DNA of 64,000 bases from Leucosporidium creatinivorum (GCA_001600635.1 BCKL01000021.1:412602-476601); one strand, 5' to 3'. Shown: positions 44,857-57,183, counted from the stretch's first letter. Notes: a model not told the origin generated them from the sequence alone. Program-made: numbers and translations.

Positions 44857-47800
44857 ATGGCCTCCACTTCAACAACCGACCAGCACGTCTATGTAGCCGA
44901 TGAGGACATGGAGATGCAACAGCAACAGCAGAGTAGCCCTGCTCAGCCACAGGGGGCTGTAGGTGAGTACTCCCTGCTCAAGAGAGCTAGCTGCCTGGGG
45001 CGCGTTTTCTTGGAGATCAATCGAGGAGGAGCTGCACGAGATGAGGAGGACACAAAAAGCTCCAGGGAGATGAAGAAGAGTGTATTGGACCTGCTCTGGC
45101 GCACAAAGAGCCGCTGGGCTGCTTCGACTGCGCTGCGCTGAGATGGCCAGCTCGTTCGCAACGAACGAGCAGCGGGCTGGCGACTCTATCGTTGGACCCG
45201 AAGGATCCAGCAGCTTCTCTGTAGGGCAGGACGAGGGCGTATGAAGCTACAGCTGGGTTCGCTGCTTGCTCCCTCGCTGGCTAGCTCTTCGTCCGTCGGT
45301 CGGAGAGCTGGCGGCGATACCGTATGAGCGAGGTACAGCTGCAGTGGAAGCTGGGAGCCTCGCTCTTGTTTCCTTCTCGCGGCTACACGGCTACCTGCGC
45401 CCAGCTCTGACCGAGCGGACCTCCCCTCGCTTGCTCTCTCTCGGCTTCGGTCGAGGGGGGGCGGCGATGGGTGGCGAGGACCGCAGTCAGAAGTGGTTCG
45501 GTACATCTGCTGGGAGGTGCAGCAGAACCGAATGGCAGGGTGCTATACCTCGCTGGTATAATCGGCGGCGCGGGTCTGCACCCTGATCTTCGACTTGTTG
45601 GCCTCCGAGCTTATCGCCGAACCTTGTCCTCTCAGCTAGCTCCATCTTCTTGACATCTCCTCCCTCAAGCCAACACTAACCCCTCTCTTTCCACCAGACC
45701 CGACCCACCCTCCCCCACCCCCGGGCTTCATCACGCACCGCGAATCCAGCACCTCAATCCTCTTCGCCCTCCCCCCGCACCTCCTCACCTCCGGCGACTC
45801 CTACAGCACCACCACATCCTCCACCGCCGGCGCGGGAGCAGCCAACGTCTTCCTCAACCCCGTGCAGGAGTATAATCGGGATTTGAGTGTCGTGGCGATT
45901 AGGACTTGGAGTGAGAGGAGGCAGAGGGAGAAGGCGGAGAAGTGGGAGGAGGGGGCCAGGAGGAAGGTCGAGAGGAGGAGGGGGAAGGGGAAAGGAAAGA
46001 GATTGGCCGAAGAAGATGTGGAGGGAGACGCTGGCAAGAAGGTCAAGGGAGCGGATGGAGAGGCGGTAGTGGTGGAGGGGGGAGAGCCGGAGGTGAGGTT
46101 AACTCACTTCACTTGGCTTCAAACTCGCACGCTCATCATCGAGCTGACCCGGTTGTTTTCGTCGCATCGCATCGCATCGCATCGCATCGCAGACACCCGC
46201 CCTCCAGCAACAATCCGAGCAGAAGGAACCCGAAGCCGTCTTCACCGCGCCACAGTTCAAGTTCACTTTGCTCGAAGCCCTCTCGGCTACGGGTCTGCGA
46301 GCCATTCGCTATGCTAAGGAGATCCCACTGCTCCGGTACGCTACGCCATCCCCTCCTTCCTTACTCTCCCTCGCGACGCTGACCCCCCCACCCCCACCCC
46401 GCTCTCTCTCCCCCCTCCCCCCTTGCCTCGCGGCGGTCATTCGTTGACGAAACAGCTACGTAGTAGCCAACGACCTCTCCTCCTCCGCCGTTGAAGACAT
46501 CAAGCGGAATATCGAGTATAATGGCCTTGCGCCGAAGGGAATGCCGGCGGTCAGCGGCGAGGAGGGCGAGAAGGAGAAGAAAGTGGTCATGAGTAAGGCC
46601 GAATTGGACGAGTTGACGTTGGGCAAGGTGAGGGCCAATGAGGGGGACGCTTGGTGAGCTTTTCGGCCTCTTTCTTTCTGGCGCGGCGCTGGAGGAGGTG
46701 AGAGCTGACCCGAGCTGAGCGCTCGCTTTGTGTGGAAACAGCGTCAAGATGTACTCGCACCGCACCGAGGCGACTCGGTTCGACTGCATCGATTTGGATC
46801 CGTATGGCAGTGCTGTACCCTTCTTGGATGCGGCGATTGGGGCTGTTGCTGATGGCGGTGAGTCTGGGTCGCGTAGGAGCCAGAACAGTGGAGAGCTGAT
46901 GAGCTCTGCCTGCCTCGTCGCATCGCATCGTATAGGACTCATGTGCATCACTTGCACCGACATGGGCGTCCTCGCGGGCCATAATTACCCCGAGAAGTGG
47001 TGAGCCCCCGTCTCTCTCTGTGTCTCTCCTTCCTTCCTCCTCGCTGAGCTCGGCCCCTCATCGACCGACCGACCGACTCAACAGCTTCACCCACTACGGC
47101 GGCGTCTGCGTCAATGCGGAATACTCGCACGAAGTGGCCCTTCGCTTGGTCCTCAATTCCCTCGCTACCACTGCCGCCAAGTATGGCCGGCATATCGAGC
47201 CGCTGCTCAGTCTCTCCATCGACTTTTACGTCCGGCTCTTCATTCGCGTTAGTACGAGTCCCAAGGAGGTGAAACTGCTGCCGACGTGAGTTGGCTCTCT
47301 CTCTCACTCGTGTCTCGCTCGCCTTCCCCCTCGAGCGCGCGCCGAGCCGGAGGTCGCTGACTGCCCTCTCCCTTCCGACCAAACAGCAAAACCTCCCTCC
47401 TCTACTACTGTACCAACTGCCAATCGCCGCACATGCAACCTTTCGGCCGAGTGCAGGAGAAGGTCAGCGCAAAGAGTGGAGCGACAAACATGACTTATCA
47501 TATCCCTGCGGGACCGCCGCCGGGAGTTACGGGGGATCGATGTGGAGAATGTGGGGGGAAGCTGCATGTGAGTTGGACTGCCTGTCTTCCGACATTCGGA
47601 GCGTCTCGTCTTGCCGAGTTCGGCGAGGGAGGCTTCGATACGTGTTGGAGCGCGGGTCTGACTCGCTGTCGCTTCGACCTGCAGATCGGAGGACCCATGT
47701 GGAGCGCACCGATTCATAACAAGGAATTCGTCGGCGAGATGCTCGAGCATGTACAAGAGCACGCGAGCGAGTTCGGCACGAGCTCGAGGATTGAGGGCAT

Positions 47801-48459
47801 GCTCACCATCGCCAAGGAGGTGCGTTGCGTTGCGTCGACTGCTGCCCGGTCTTGACGAGAGCGAGCTACAGCTGATTTCGGTTCTGTTGGCTCGCCCGCA
47901 GGAACTCGAGGCGCCCCTCTACTTCTCCCCCACTCGCGTCGCCAGCTTCTTCCACTGCACTTCGCCGCCTTTGAACACGGTCGCGTGCGTTTCTCCCCGC
48001 TGTTCTCCCTCTTCGGCCGCGGCGCTGATCTCACTACTCAAACGAACAGCTCCGCCCTCCTCAACGGAGGCTTCCAAGTCTCCCGCTCGCACGCCTTCCC
48101 CGGCTCGCTCAAGACTACGGCGCCGAGGACGTTCGTGCACGACATTATGCGCGAGTGGATCAAAGTCAATCCTATCAAGATGGAGAATATCAAGGAGGGC
48201 AGTCCGGCGAGGAAGCTGTTGGGGATTGAGCAGAGGTGAGCTTGTTTCTCGGCCGTCTTCGAGGAGGGAGCTGATTCGCCGAACGAGCAGCCATGTCGTC
48301 GACCTCAAGCCTCATCCGGAGGTTGGGAAGGCGACGCTTTCGAATGTGAAGCTCGTTAGGTATCAAATCAATCCCCAGGCGAACTGGGGGCCCGCAAAAG
48401 CAGCCGTGAAGGGAGCCAAAGGCAAGAAGGGCTCAAGCGCCGGCGCCGAGGCGGAGTAG
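44857..48459 (+). CDS. TRM1: tRNA (guanine26-N2)-dimethyltransferase
   Basis: Start ATG 44857 ([20 protein letters not shown]), stop TAG 48457-48459. It makes N2,N2-dimethylguanosine at position 26 of tRNAs. Family blocks: [40 protein letters not shown] (SAM motif), [40 protein letters not shown] (catalytic DPYG), and [20 protein letters not shown] with GGV. A C4 zinc site (YYCTNC and [12 protein letters not shown]) and [14 protein letters not shown] follow. A charged insert ([18 protein letters not shown]) is probably a nuclear localisation element. The first intron is about 730 nt (44966-45700), far longer than its neighbours, separating a 36-residue N-terminal exon from the conserved body. 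The intron ending at 46190 has its 3' end made of a GCATC repeat. Confidence 0.94.
46163..46190 (+). repeat. (GCATC)n pentanucleotide repeat at a TRM1 3' splice site
   Basis: Five tandem CGCAT units run straight into the GCAG acceptor of a TRM1 intron. A shorter CGCATCGCATCG recurs in another TRM1 intron at about 46919-46930. Confidence 0.85.
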
Positions 48460-49609
48460 TTTCTAGGGTCATTTTTCGCGCTCTTTTCGATAGAATGATC
48501 ATCAGAAGGTGTTTGTGATACTCAGAGCTCAATATGAGGAGCAAGGAGAGATCGCCAAACGCCCGGAAACGAGGCGACTCTCCCCTGACCCGGCGCCGAG
48601 CAGTCTGCTTCGGCCTTCAGTTGCGCTCAAGTCTCGCGGCGTGGTGCTGAATAGGAGGAAGCAGTCAGATGAAGCTCGCGTAGTGTTCGAGGCTGTATTG
48701 GAAAGATCAACGTCGAGGAAGGCAAGCTGGAGAAGGCAAAGAAGCGATCTGACAGTTGAGGCCAACGCCGAGCGCCGAAGGTCGAGCTCACGGACTACAG
48801 AACGTCCAGATCAGCTTGGAACTAGCAAAAACTCGGTAGCCTGCAGCTGTGGGCCATACTCTACTGCAACAGCTCCTCTCTTCTGAATCGCTCAACTTCC
48901 CCGGCTCGCCCCTTCCCTTCCTCCTCATCTTGCTTCCTCGTCTTCTCGCTTCCGCATTCGACGAATCATTCGACTACAGCACACATCACCTTCCCGGCCC
49001 ATTCTCTCTAGCGCTCCCTCGACTCGCAACTCGAAGCATCAACAGCAAGGTGGGTCGAGCGATCGCTGGCGGCTGGCTGGACATTTGGGGAGGCGCGAGG
49101 GAGCACGTATGGGATGCTCGGATTGCTCTGAGCTTGCTGCTGAGGTATAGAAGCTGCAGCGAGCGTGGGACACACGGGAGGAGCTCGCCTTGCTGACTGA
49201 AGCTCGCCTGGGCGGCGGGGAGCTGCCTGGGTTCGATCAGTACCAGCAGTGGGACAAGCTTCCTCAGTGACGATCAAGTACCCCGTCGCCGACTCTGTAC
49301 GAGCTCAGCGCATGCAACGACCGCGGGCTGCTCTCGCTCGCTCGCTCGGGCTGCTCTGGAGTCGGCAGAAGCTGGCTACGGGCCGCTCGTGAATGGCTTT
49401 GAGTGGGCGCAGCACGACATTCGTTCGCTGAACAGACCTATCCACTCGCTGAGTGCTAGAAGCACCCGCATTGCGCCAAGGGAGCTGGTCGGCTGGAGGC
49501 TGCGATGCTCGTCGACGACTCATGATTAAGACATCTTGGCCGGCGCTGGATCTGTATCACATTGCTCCTGCACCCACAGCGCATTGCTGACCTACCTACA
49601 CTCCTGCAG
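48460..49609. other. gene-free 1.15-kb region upstream of the PBP2-like gene
   Basis: No open frame here shows a recognisable family. The 3' end (GCTGACC...CTCCTGCAG directly abutting ATG 49610) looks like the end of an intron in the 5' leader, so part of the region is probably a transcribed, spliced leader of the PBP2-like gene. No tRNA or other RNA gene could be supported. Confidence 0.45.
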
Positions 49610-51041
49610 ATGGCTACCAAGCTTCGCATCGGATACGGTGAGCTAGCTCCGCCTTCCATGTAGCATCAGCTTGCTCACGCTTCACCATACAGTACCCGAG
49701 CACTTCAGCTCGCCTTTGTTGCAACTCGCAGCCAAGGATTCGTCGATTGAGCTCGTCAGCTGCCCTAGTGAGTCTCGCCGAAGGCGACCGAGCTCTGTCC
49801 CACCGCTGACCTTCACCTCTACACCTCTCCCTTGCTTCTTGCACTCTCCACCTACTACTCGTACTTTTGATCTCGTCCAGGCGGCACTGGTCAGATCATG
49901 TCCGCTCTCAAGGCCGGCGAGATTGACCTCTCCATCGCTTTGACCGAGGCTCTCATCGCCGGTATCGTCAAGAAGACGGCCGACTACAAGATCGTCGGAA
50001 CTTACGTTACATCGTAAGCGCCTTCGTGGGCAGTGAGAACTCGTTGGAAGAGAGCTTACTCCGCCTTTCCCGCCCGCAGACCTCTCAACTGGGCCGTCAG
50101 CGTCGGCAAGGAGTCCAAGTACCAGACGCTTGCTGATCTCAAGGGAGAGAAGATTGGTATCTCGCGCATCGGAAGGTGAGCTGGGCGGCTTCAGTCCCTC
50201 AATCTCGCTCGAGTTGAAGCTGATCTCCTCTGCCTCAACTGTTCGCAGCGGAAGTCAGGTCATGGCTTCGTACATGGCTCTGACGCAAGGATGGGTCGAT
50301 GCTGCTGGAAAGGTGGAGCCTATTCAGTTTGAGGGTGAGTCGCTTCTTGTCGGTCGTTTGGTTCGGCGCTGACTTTCTTCGTCTCGCAGTCCTCGACACC
50401 TTCAAGGTCGGCTCGCGAGCTGCCTGCGGGATCGAGTAGCTGGAAAATAACCTTGCCTCTCCTGCAGAACCTCCGCGACGGTGTCAATGATGGCCGAGCA
50501 GCCGCTTTCGTTCGTCTGTCCATCTCGACCACCTCTCACTCTTCGCTGAACTGCTCTTCCGCAGATGTGGGAGCACTTCACCACCAAGCCCTTCCTCTCC
50601 GAGCTCCGCTTCATCGGCCACGTTCCAACTCCCTGGGCCTCATGGATGATCATCGCCTCCCCTTCCCTCGTCTCCTCGCGCGCCGAGCAGCTCACAAAGT
50701 TCCTCGCCGACCTCTCCGAGTCGATCCACGCGTTCGATAGTGCCGAGGCTCGCAAGTCCAGCTCCAAGGAGTTCATCAAGGGTCACTTTGGCTATCCCGA
50801 GGAGGACGTGCAGGCCTGGCTTGATCAGGTCACGTATCCCAAGGTCGGCGTTGAGGTCGTCGAGAGGAGCACGATCGAGGAGACCCTGAAGTGAGCGTGT
50901 CGTTGCTTTGCCATCCGAGCATTTTGCTGACCCCTCTTGACGCTCTGCAGGACTCTCGAGGCTGCTGGAGTACTGCAAGCCCCCGCCAATGGATGGACAA
51001 TCGACGACTTTGTCGAGACGAGCGTAGCCACTCTCGCCTGA
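49610..51041 (+). CDS. periplasmic-binding-protein-like (PBP2, Ca3427-like) protein
   Basis: Start ATG 49610 (MATKLRIGY joined to VPEHFSSPLLQLAA), stop TGA 51039-51041. It has the bacterial type II substrate-binding fold of NMT1/sulfonate-binding proteins: SGGTGQIMSALKAGEIDLSI, ALTEALIAGIVKKTADYKIV, TSPLNWAVSVGKESKYQTLA then DLKGEKIGISRIGSGSQVMA, a second lobe ending MWEHFTTKPFLSELRFIG, and SWMIIASPSLV. Unlike bacterial relatives it has no signal peptide or lipobox, so it is predicted cytosolic. It matches the fungal Ca3427-like group, for which no function is established here. Seven introns. It lies just upstream of and co-directional with a TfdA-like dioxygenase. Confidence 0.85.
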
Positions 51042-51229
51042 TCTAATACTCAAGCTATCCTCAATATCTGTTGCGCCGTCGCTGCCCCCACAGGCGCACA
51101 CGGAACGCCTCCAGCGAACCCCGAGCTCGATAATCCAGCTCGGCCGTCTCTCGCCCGAGTCGTCGGGTGGGGCAGATTGGAACGCCTCTTCCTCTCCTGC
51201 TTCCTTCGTCTGCTCGACACATCCCCCAT

Positions 51230-53298
51230 ATGCCTATCCCATCTTCCACCATCAAGTACTGGACTACTGAGCCTCTTTCAGACTCTCACTCGTTTGGTGT
51301 CAAGGCTCATGGGCCGGATTTGAACGAGATGACGGAGGAGCAGTTCAAGGAGCTGGAGGAGTTGATCTACACGCACAAGGTGAGTGAATGTGTTGTGTCA
51401 CGTCATTGGCTCCGTTGCTAATGCGCTATGCGCCTGCAGGTCCTCGTCGTGAAGGATCAGAAGGGGTTCAAGCCCGAGATGCAGCAGGTGCGCTCTGGCC
51501 TCTTGCCTCAGTCAAGCATATCACTGACCTCCATGCGTTGTCTCCAGATGCTCGGTATCAAGTTTGACCCTAAGACACCCGCTGAACTCGGCCGTGAGTT
51601 CCCTCAAGCTCGAGAGGGATGGCCGAGCTCGCCGAGACTGATAAGCTTTTGAGCGCAGACATGGAGGACGTGAGGGGCAAGGACACCGTCCTCAGCAAGG
51701 CTAAGACTGAACGTGTGTACTCACTTACTCAGGCGACTTTCCGAGTGATTTCCTGACTCTCGCCCTACCTTTCGTAGCCAAGCTTTGTATGACCGGCGGT
51801 GAGGCTGCATTTGCGTACAGCTCTAAGCTACGATACGCATGCTGACGCGTCTGTACCAATCTGTAGCCCACCTTGTCAACATCAACGGCTCGGGAAGCTT
51901 CAAAGCGGGTCACTACGGCGTCGACCGAGACTTTGAGCTCAAGGCGCTCACTCACAAGGGCTTCCACCGCGACGACGTGCCTGACGAGGAGGTGAGTGAG
52001 AGATACAGCAGCCTTCAACTCTTTTGCCCTATACCTCGATCTGCCAGGGATTTGAGCGGCGGGCTTCATTCCCCTTTCCGCTTCGCCGAACTGCTCGCTG
52101 ACTTCGGCTCTACCGCTCCCTGCAGACCGAAGCCGGCTTCACTCGCTTCCAGAGGTGGCATATCGACAACCCCTTCTACAAGAACTGGCCTGCGCGAGTC
52201 ACGACCATCTGGGCGCATACGGTGAGCTTAGCCGAACTCGGTCGATCTGCGCTCGTCTTATGATGGGAGGCTGATCCACGACCCTCGGTGTCTTTCCTTA
52301 TCACGTAGCTTCCTAAGGGCGATCCAGTGACCGTCAGGTGGAGTGATGGCAGTGACCTCGAGGCCAAGTCGCCGCCAGGTGCGTGCCGAGCGCAACAGAA
52401 GCGCCGAAGCCTGCGCTGACCAGCTCTCCTCCTCCCAGGAGCTACCGCCTTCATTGACTGTGTCGCGTTGTACAACTCTCTCTCGGCCGAAACCAAAACA
52501 TGGGTCGACAATTCGCTTGTCGCCTACCCTGCTCAGCCTTGTGAGCTGGCAGTCTCGGCGCTCTGAGTAACTGGGCAGCTGACACCTTTTTGGCCCCTTC
52601 CCAGACCAGTGGCTTTACGGCGCCAAATGTGACGGTCTCGGTCTCCGCATGCACGACGAGGGCAAGGAGCACCACCCCGAAGACGCCGACCCTGCCTTCG
52701 CTCAGACCATCCCTCTCGTATGTCTGCCCTCACTTCTCCAGCTACTCGAGCTCTTCAGGCCAGCTATCATGTAGCTGATCCGTCTCGATCCCTCGCGCAG
52801 GTCTGGTTGAACCCCGTCACGGGCGAGAAAGCCTTACAAGTGCACGCCATCATCGTTCACCGAATCCACTACCGCGAGAGCCCTACCGACGAGTACAAGA
52901 TCATTGACGACCTCAAGACGGTGCGCCAAATGCTTGACGATATTCAGCGCCCCTTCATCACGCCCGAGAACGTCCTATTCGCTCCTACTGAGGAGGGAGG
53001 TGAGTTGGGCCCTGCTCGGCGATGAGTCGAGCTTGCCGTCTGACGTTCCTTCTGCATGTTCACAGATCTGCTCTGCTTCTACAACCGTGGAGTACGCCAT
53101 TCGGCAGTCGGTTTCCCCGAGAATCGTGGTCCGCGCCTCCTTCATCAAGTAAGCCACGCCCCTCGCTTTCCTGCCCTCTGCTCGGCGATGTTGCTGATGC
53201 TTCCTCGGTCTCAACAGCTCCAACTTGTGGCCTCCGACCCTCCCTTTGACCCTGCACCTATTGAGGGACTCCCCTACCGTGTGGTAGCCGCTGTGTAG
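51230..53298 (+). CDS. TfdA-family 2-oxoglutarate dioxygenase (XanA-like)
   Basis: Start ATG 51230 (MPIPSSTIKYWTTEPLSDSH), stop TAG 53296-53298; about ten introns. The Fe(II) site HxD is in RWHIDNPFYKNWPARVTTIW, and the distal His is in FYNRGVRHSAVGFPENRGPR, with the following Arg for 2-oxoglutarate. VLVVKDQKGF near the N terminus, PGATAFIDCVALYNSLSAET and VWLNPVTGEKALQVHAIIVH also fit. The insertions relative to TauD (for example LPKGDPVTVRWSDGSD) resemble fungal xanthine dioxygenase-like members, but substrate assignment is tentative. The last exon joins RLLHQ to LQLVASDPPF and ends VVAAV. It is 188 bases downstream of the PBP2-like gene. Confidence 0.85.
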
Positions 53299-53858
53299 TG
53301 CTGCTGGTGGACCTTGCGAAGGAGGGAGGGGTTCGGGCTCGGCCGTTTAGTTTGTCAGTTCTGTAACATGCTTCTCACCGGCCACGATTGTCAAAACAGC
53401 GTTTGTGCCCTTTGCAGCATCTGTAGCTGTGTACACGAGATCTGCGAGCAAGCGCGACCAGAGGAACGTCGAGTAATCGCCGAGCACCGAGGGTAGTCTC
53501 CGAAAGAGGCTGGGCTGGTCTGAGAGGTCGTCGGCATCCAGCATTGCTCTTGGAGGAGGTACTGGCGGGAACTATGTCTCTTCAGGTCTTGTCCCGCCTC
53601 AGTCACGACGCTGTGAACCAACATCCCGGCGCTCGACGAGGCTCGGCGAAGAGTTTGGTCGTCCAAGGTGCCTCCGCTTTGAAGAAGAACTCGTACGGAG
53701 ATCGTCCACGAAATCAACATCTGAACTCGATGCTCGTGTAGCTGCATAGACGTCTCGAGCGGACGACTTGGCCCCGCTCGACCCCGTTCGCCTTTTTCCC
53801 TCCCGCCATCACCTCGTCGCTTCATCTCGCCGACTCGTCGACTACGGGACAGCTAGCA
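53299..53858. other. intergenic; duplicated promoter segment of SANT protein B at its right end
   Basis: Nothing supported from 53299 to about 53760; the last ~97 bases are nearly identical to the segment upstream of SANT protein A. Confidence 0.5.
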
Positions 53859-55417
53859 ATGGATCCCAGCTACTTCTTACAGCCCAACAACCAGCTCGAG
53901 GACTTTGCTCAGCATTGGAGCAGCAATCAGCAGCAGCAGCTTGAACCAGCTCAGCAGACGAGGAGGAACGAGCTCGAGGACGCGTCGGCGGATCAGTGGG
54001 CCGATTTTGGCGGAGCAGACAGCTACTTTGGTGGACAGGGAAGAACCAGATCGAGCTTGGGCGCAGAGAGTGAGTTTGCTCGTGCTCGCGGGCCCCGAGC
54101 GTGTGAGAAGCGAGAGCCTGAAGCGGACGGAGGGCTAACGGCTGGCTTACTACGCTGCAGACCCGTACGAGCTACCTCCGAGGCAGATCCACCCATCTCC
54201 CATGGTCCCTCGCATGGTCTTCAGCGGTCCCGCGCCAGCAATTCCTGGCCCGAGCGCGACAGCGTGTGAAGCTCGAGATCTTTCTCCTGCTCCGGCGTGT
54301 GAGTCCCTTCCGCTAACTCGAGCGTAGAGCTCTGCTGACCAGCTGCCTACAGCGTCCGCGAACACCAAGACGAAGTGGTCGAGCGAAGAAACGAGCCGAC
54401 TTCTTCAGCTCTCTAGCTTCACCGAACCAAATCGCTGGGAGGTCATCTACCCTCAGCTGCAAACGACCCGCACGCGTTCCTCAGTCCAGGTGCAGTATCG
54501 AAACTACAGACTGATCTACTACCATCCTGCTCGTAAGCTGCTTCACTCGCACAGCAAGAAGCATCGAAGCTGACCGACGTCGCCGCCAACAGCAACTCGC
54601 TCGTTCGGAACGGCTCCTGCGCCCCTCATCATCGGTGAGCGTCTAAGCGGCCAGTCAACCGTTCCCTCATAGGCTGACTCGTCTCTGCTACCCTTCAGGA
54701 CCTGCTCTTTCGCCAGATCTCGCGCCCTGGAGCGACGCCGAGCACAGCGAACTGCTCTCGTTGCTCAAGCCGGAGGGTCAGCAAGAGTGGGGAGGTATTC
54801 ACAAGAAGCTTGGTACGGGAAGAAGCATCAAAGGTATCCAAAAGCATGTGGGTATGCACCAACGAGGATTCTCGGGGGCGAGTGAGTCGTCGTTTCCGAA
54901 TCCTGACCTCGGGCCTCGCTGATGAATCATTTCTCTAGACATCCCGTCTACTACGACTAGCGCGATTGATTCGGTTCCAGCATCCACCCGAGCCTCCTCC
55001 TCTCCTGCGCCGTCTCTGAGCTCGCCACACGCCAAAGGCTTCGGACCTCCTCCCGCGCCAAAGACCAAGCGCCGCCGCTCTGCGACTCCTGCTGCGCCAC
55101 CCCAGTCTCAGCAGACCAGCACTGCAGCTTCTACCGCATCGCAAGAGCTCATGCGACCTTGCTCATCCACCACCGCCCTCTTCGACCTTCTTTCGACCAT
55201 CGCCGACGTTCTCTCCACTGGCGAGTCGGAGCGCAGCCCCGTCTTGGAGCCCAAGATCTGTCGCTGCTGCAGCAAGCCCATCGCGAGCAAAAGCGGTGGG
55301 AGCAAGCGTGGATGCGAGGGTGAGCGGGAGGGACACTGTGTCGCCAAACGAATGAGGGGCGATGAGTCGAACGCCGAGGTTGAGGATGGAGGCGACGGAT
55401 ACGGCGGCTGGGTGTAG
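53859..55417 (+). CDS. two-module SANT/Myb-like protein B (paralogue of A)
   Basis: Start ATG 53859 (MDPSYFLQPNNQLEDFAQHW), stop TAG 55415-55417. Exon 1 differs from that of paralogue A at only a few codons. The first SANT module is KWSSEETSRLLQLSSF to YRNYRLIYYHPA; the second is WSDAEHSELLSLL to IQKHVGMHQRG. The C terminus repeats the plan of A: LFDLLSTIADVL, then CRCCSKPI (CxxC), a basic cluster KRMRGD, and GGWV. Downstream of exon 2 the pair has diverged strongly, and an extra small exon (TRSFGTAPAPLII) precedes the second module. A nuclear DNA-binding role is inferred. Confidence 0.72.
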
Positions 55418-55630
55418 AGGTCGCGCTGTCAGGGCTTTGAGCTGCAACAACTGGCACTTGACTGGCGCTGAGACGAGGAGTTGACGAACCAAGCCGGCAG
55501 CAGCATGCGAGAGGCGAAGCGAGCAGGGCGTCGGTCTCGGCTCAAGAGGTCAATTTTCTGACTCGAGACAAGATGACAAGCGAACCGATATAATAACGAG
55601 CGCTCCAATCCATCCATATCCTACAGCGCT

Positions 55631-57183
55631 CTACTTCCAATAATCCTCTTCGCTCTTGATGAAACCCGGCGCCCGTCGCTCCCACACGCCCTCAATGCCC
55701 ATGTCGAGTTTCCCATCATCTCTCCACTTGAGCATCGGCTCGCCGTCGAACGTTTCGAGCGGCCTCGAGGGGTCAGTCGATGGTGGGTTGCGAAAGATGA
55801 CGGATTCGATCACGCCGAGGGTGAGGTGGATGGCGGCGGGGTCGGGGTGGTAGGTCTGCGAGAGGGTGAGGGTCAGTGCAGGGGCTCCCGATGCTTAAGA
55901 TCTCTGGACTCGCCTCGAAGGAAGAAGAGGGAGTGCCAGAGAGTAGAGCGGCGATATTGCGAGCGACAACGCCCGCCTGAACGGCTCCTGGGCGGGCGGC
56001 TTTCGGTGCACCTGCGAGCAGAGGAAGGTCAGCTCGAGTCGAACTGAAGAGGAACACCCAGCATACCCGAATCGGCGATGTCCCCTACAGCGAAGATCCG
56101 TTTTGTAGCCTCCTGCTCGTTCTCGGCGATGGGAGCGACCTCGAAAGTAGGTTTGACGCGAATGAAGCCACTGGGGGTGATGGCGCCGAGGGACAGAGAT
56201 CTCAGAGGCGCAGAGTTGGGAATTTGACCAGTTGATTGGATCTGTGCGAGACGGTGTTCAGCTTCCGAATCAACGCCGAGGGTCAAAGTGAGCGTCACTC
56301 ACGACAAAGTCGGCCTCAACAGTCCTTCCGTCCTCCAGCTTAACCTCCTTAACACCAGCGAATCCACCGTCCGGTACAACAGCGCGAGAGCCGAGCACCG
56401 TCTTGATCTTGAGGTCCTCGAATCGCTTCATGCAAGTCTCGTGGAGTAGAGGGTGGAAGCGAGGCATGAGGGTGCGAGATTGCACGACAGTGACATCCTT
56501 CTCTCCCTTGTATACGACGGCGAGGTCTGTGGCCATTTCTGCGAGGAGCAACGAGGAGACGTCAGCTCGGCGTTCGTTCGACACCCCGAGGATCGGCGAG
56601 ACGCTCGACGTACGAACTCCCACAGCTCCACCGCCGAGTATGACAATCTTCTGAGCTCTCTTGATGTCCTCCTGGATGCCACGAAGGTACTCAACCCCCT
56701 CCTTTTTGCTCTCCCCAGGCATCGTTCCCGGGGGAGTGAGCTTCGTCCCGGTAGCTACTACTAAAGCATCAAACTCGATGCTCTGGACTGTCTGCCCATC
56801 CAGCTCGACAGGCCGGTCGAGCGAAACCGAAGTGGGAGAGATAGACTCGGCCGCGGCTCGAATCGTAAGGTGGGGGGAAGGGAGAGTTGTAGGGATGAAG
56901 GCTTTGTGCTCGTGGCCGTCGACAATGGCGAAGCGCTGTAGATGGGTAGACAGGTCAGCTGAGAGTCCTGTACCGTAGCAGACCTTCCTGCTTCGCCGAA
57001 AAGACGCACCGGCAGGGCGAAGAGGTGGGTGAAGCGCTCCTGCTTCTCAATGAGGATGACTCGGTGCGTTGGAGGAAGAGTGTCGATGAGCTCTTTAGCC
57101 GTTGCTGCTCCCACGTAAGATGCGCCGAGAACGGCGACGTTTCGGAGAGCTGCCGCTGGCGGGGTGGAGGTGGTCGTCGACAT
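55631..57183 (-). CDS. AIF/FSP1-like FAD-NAD(P)H oxidoreductase
   Basis: Start ATG 57183 (MSTTTSTPPAAALRNVAVLG), stop TAG 55631-55633. The FAD-binding NVAVLGASYVGAATAKELID, the NAD(P)-binding KIVILGGGAVGVQMATDLA, FDALVVATGTKLTPPG and the C-terminal FAD motif RIFAVGDIADSG are all present. Order and length (about 400 residues) fit pyridine nucleotide-disulfide oxidoreductases of the AIFM2/FSP1/AMID group. No mitochondrial presequence is seen. Such enzymes reduce quinones with NAD(P)H; the acceptor here is inferred only. Five introns, several with a CTCGGCG element. The 3' neighbour on the same strand upstream is the bZIP gene. Confidence 0.88.

Noticed and set aside
49200-49270. GGGTTCGATCA resembling a tRNA B box
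   Set aside because: No acceptor stem, A box or clover-leaf pairing could be found around it.
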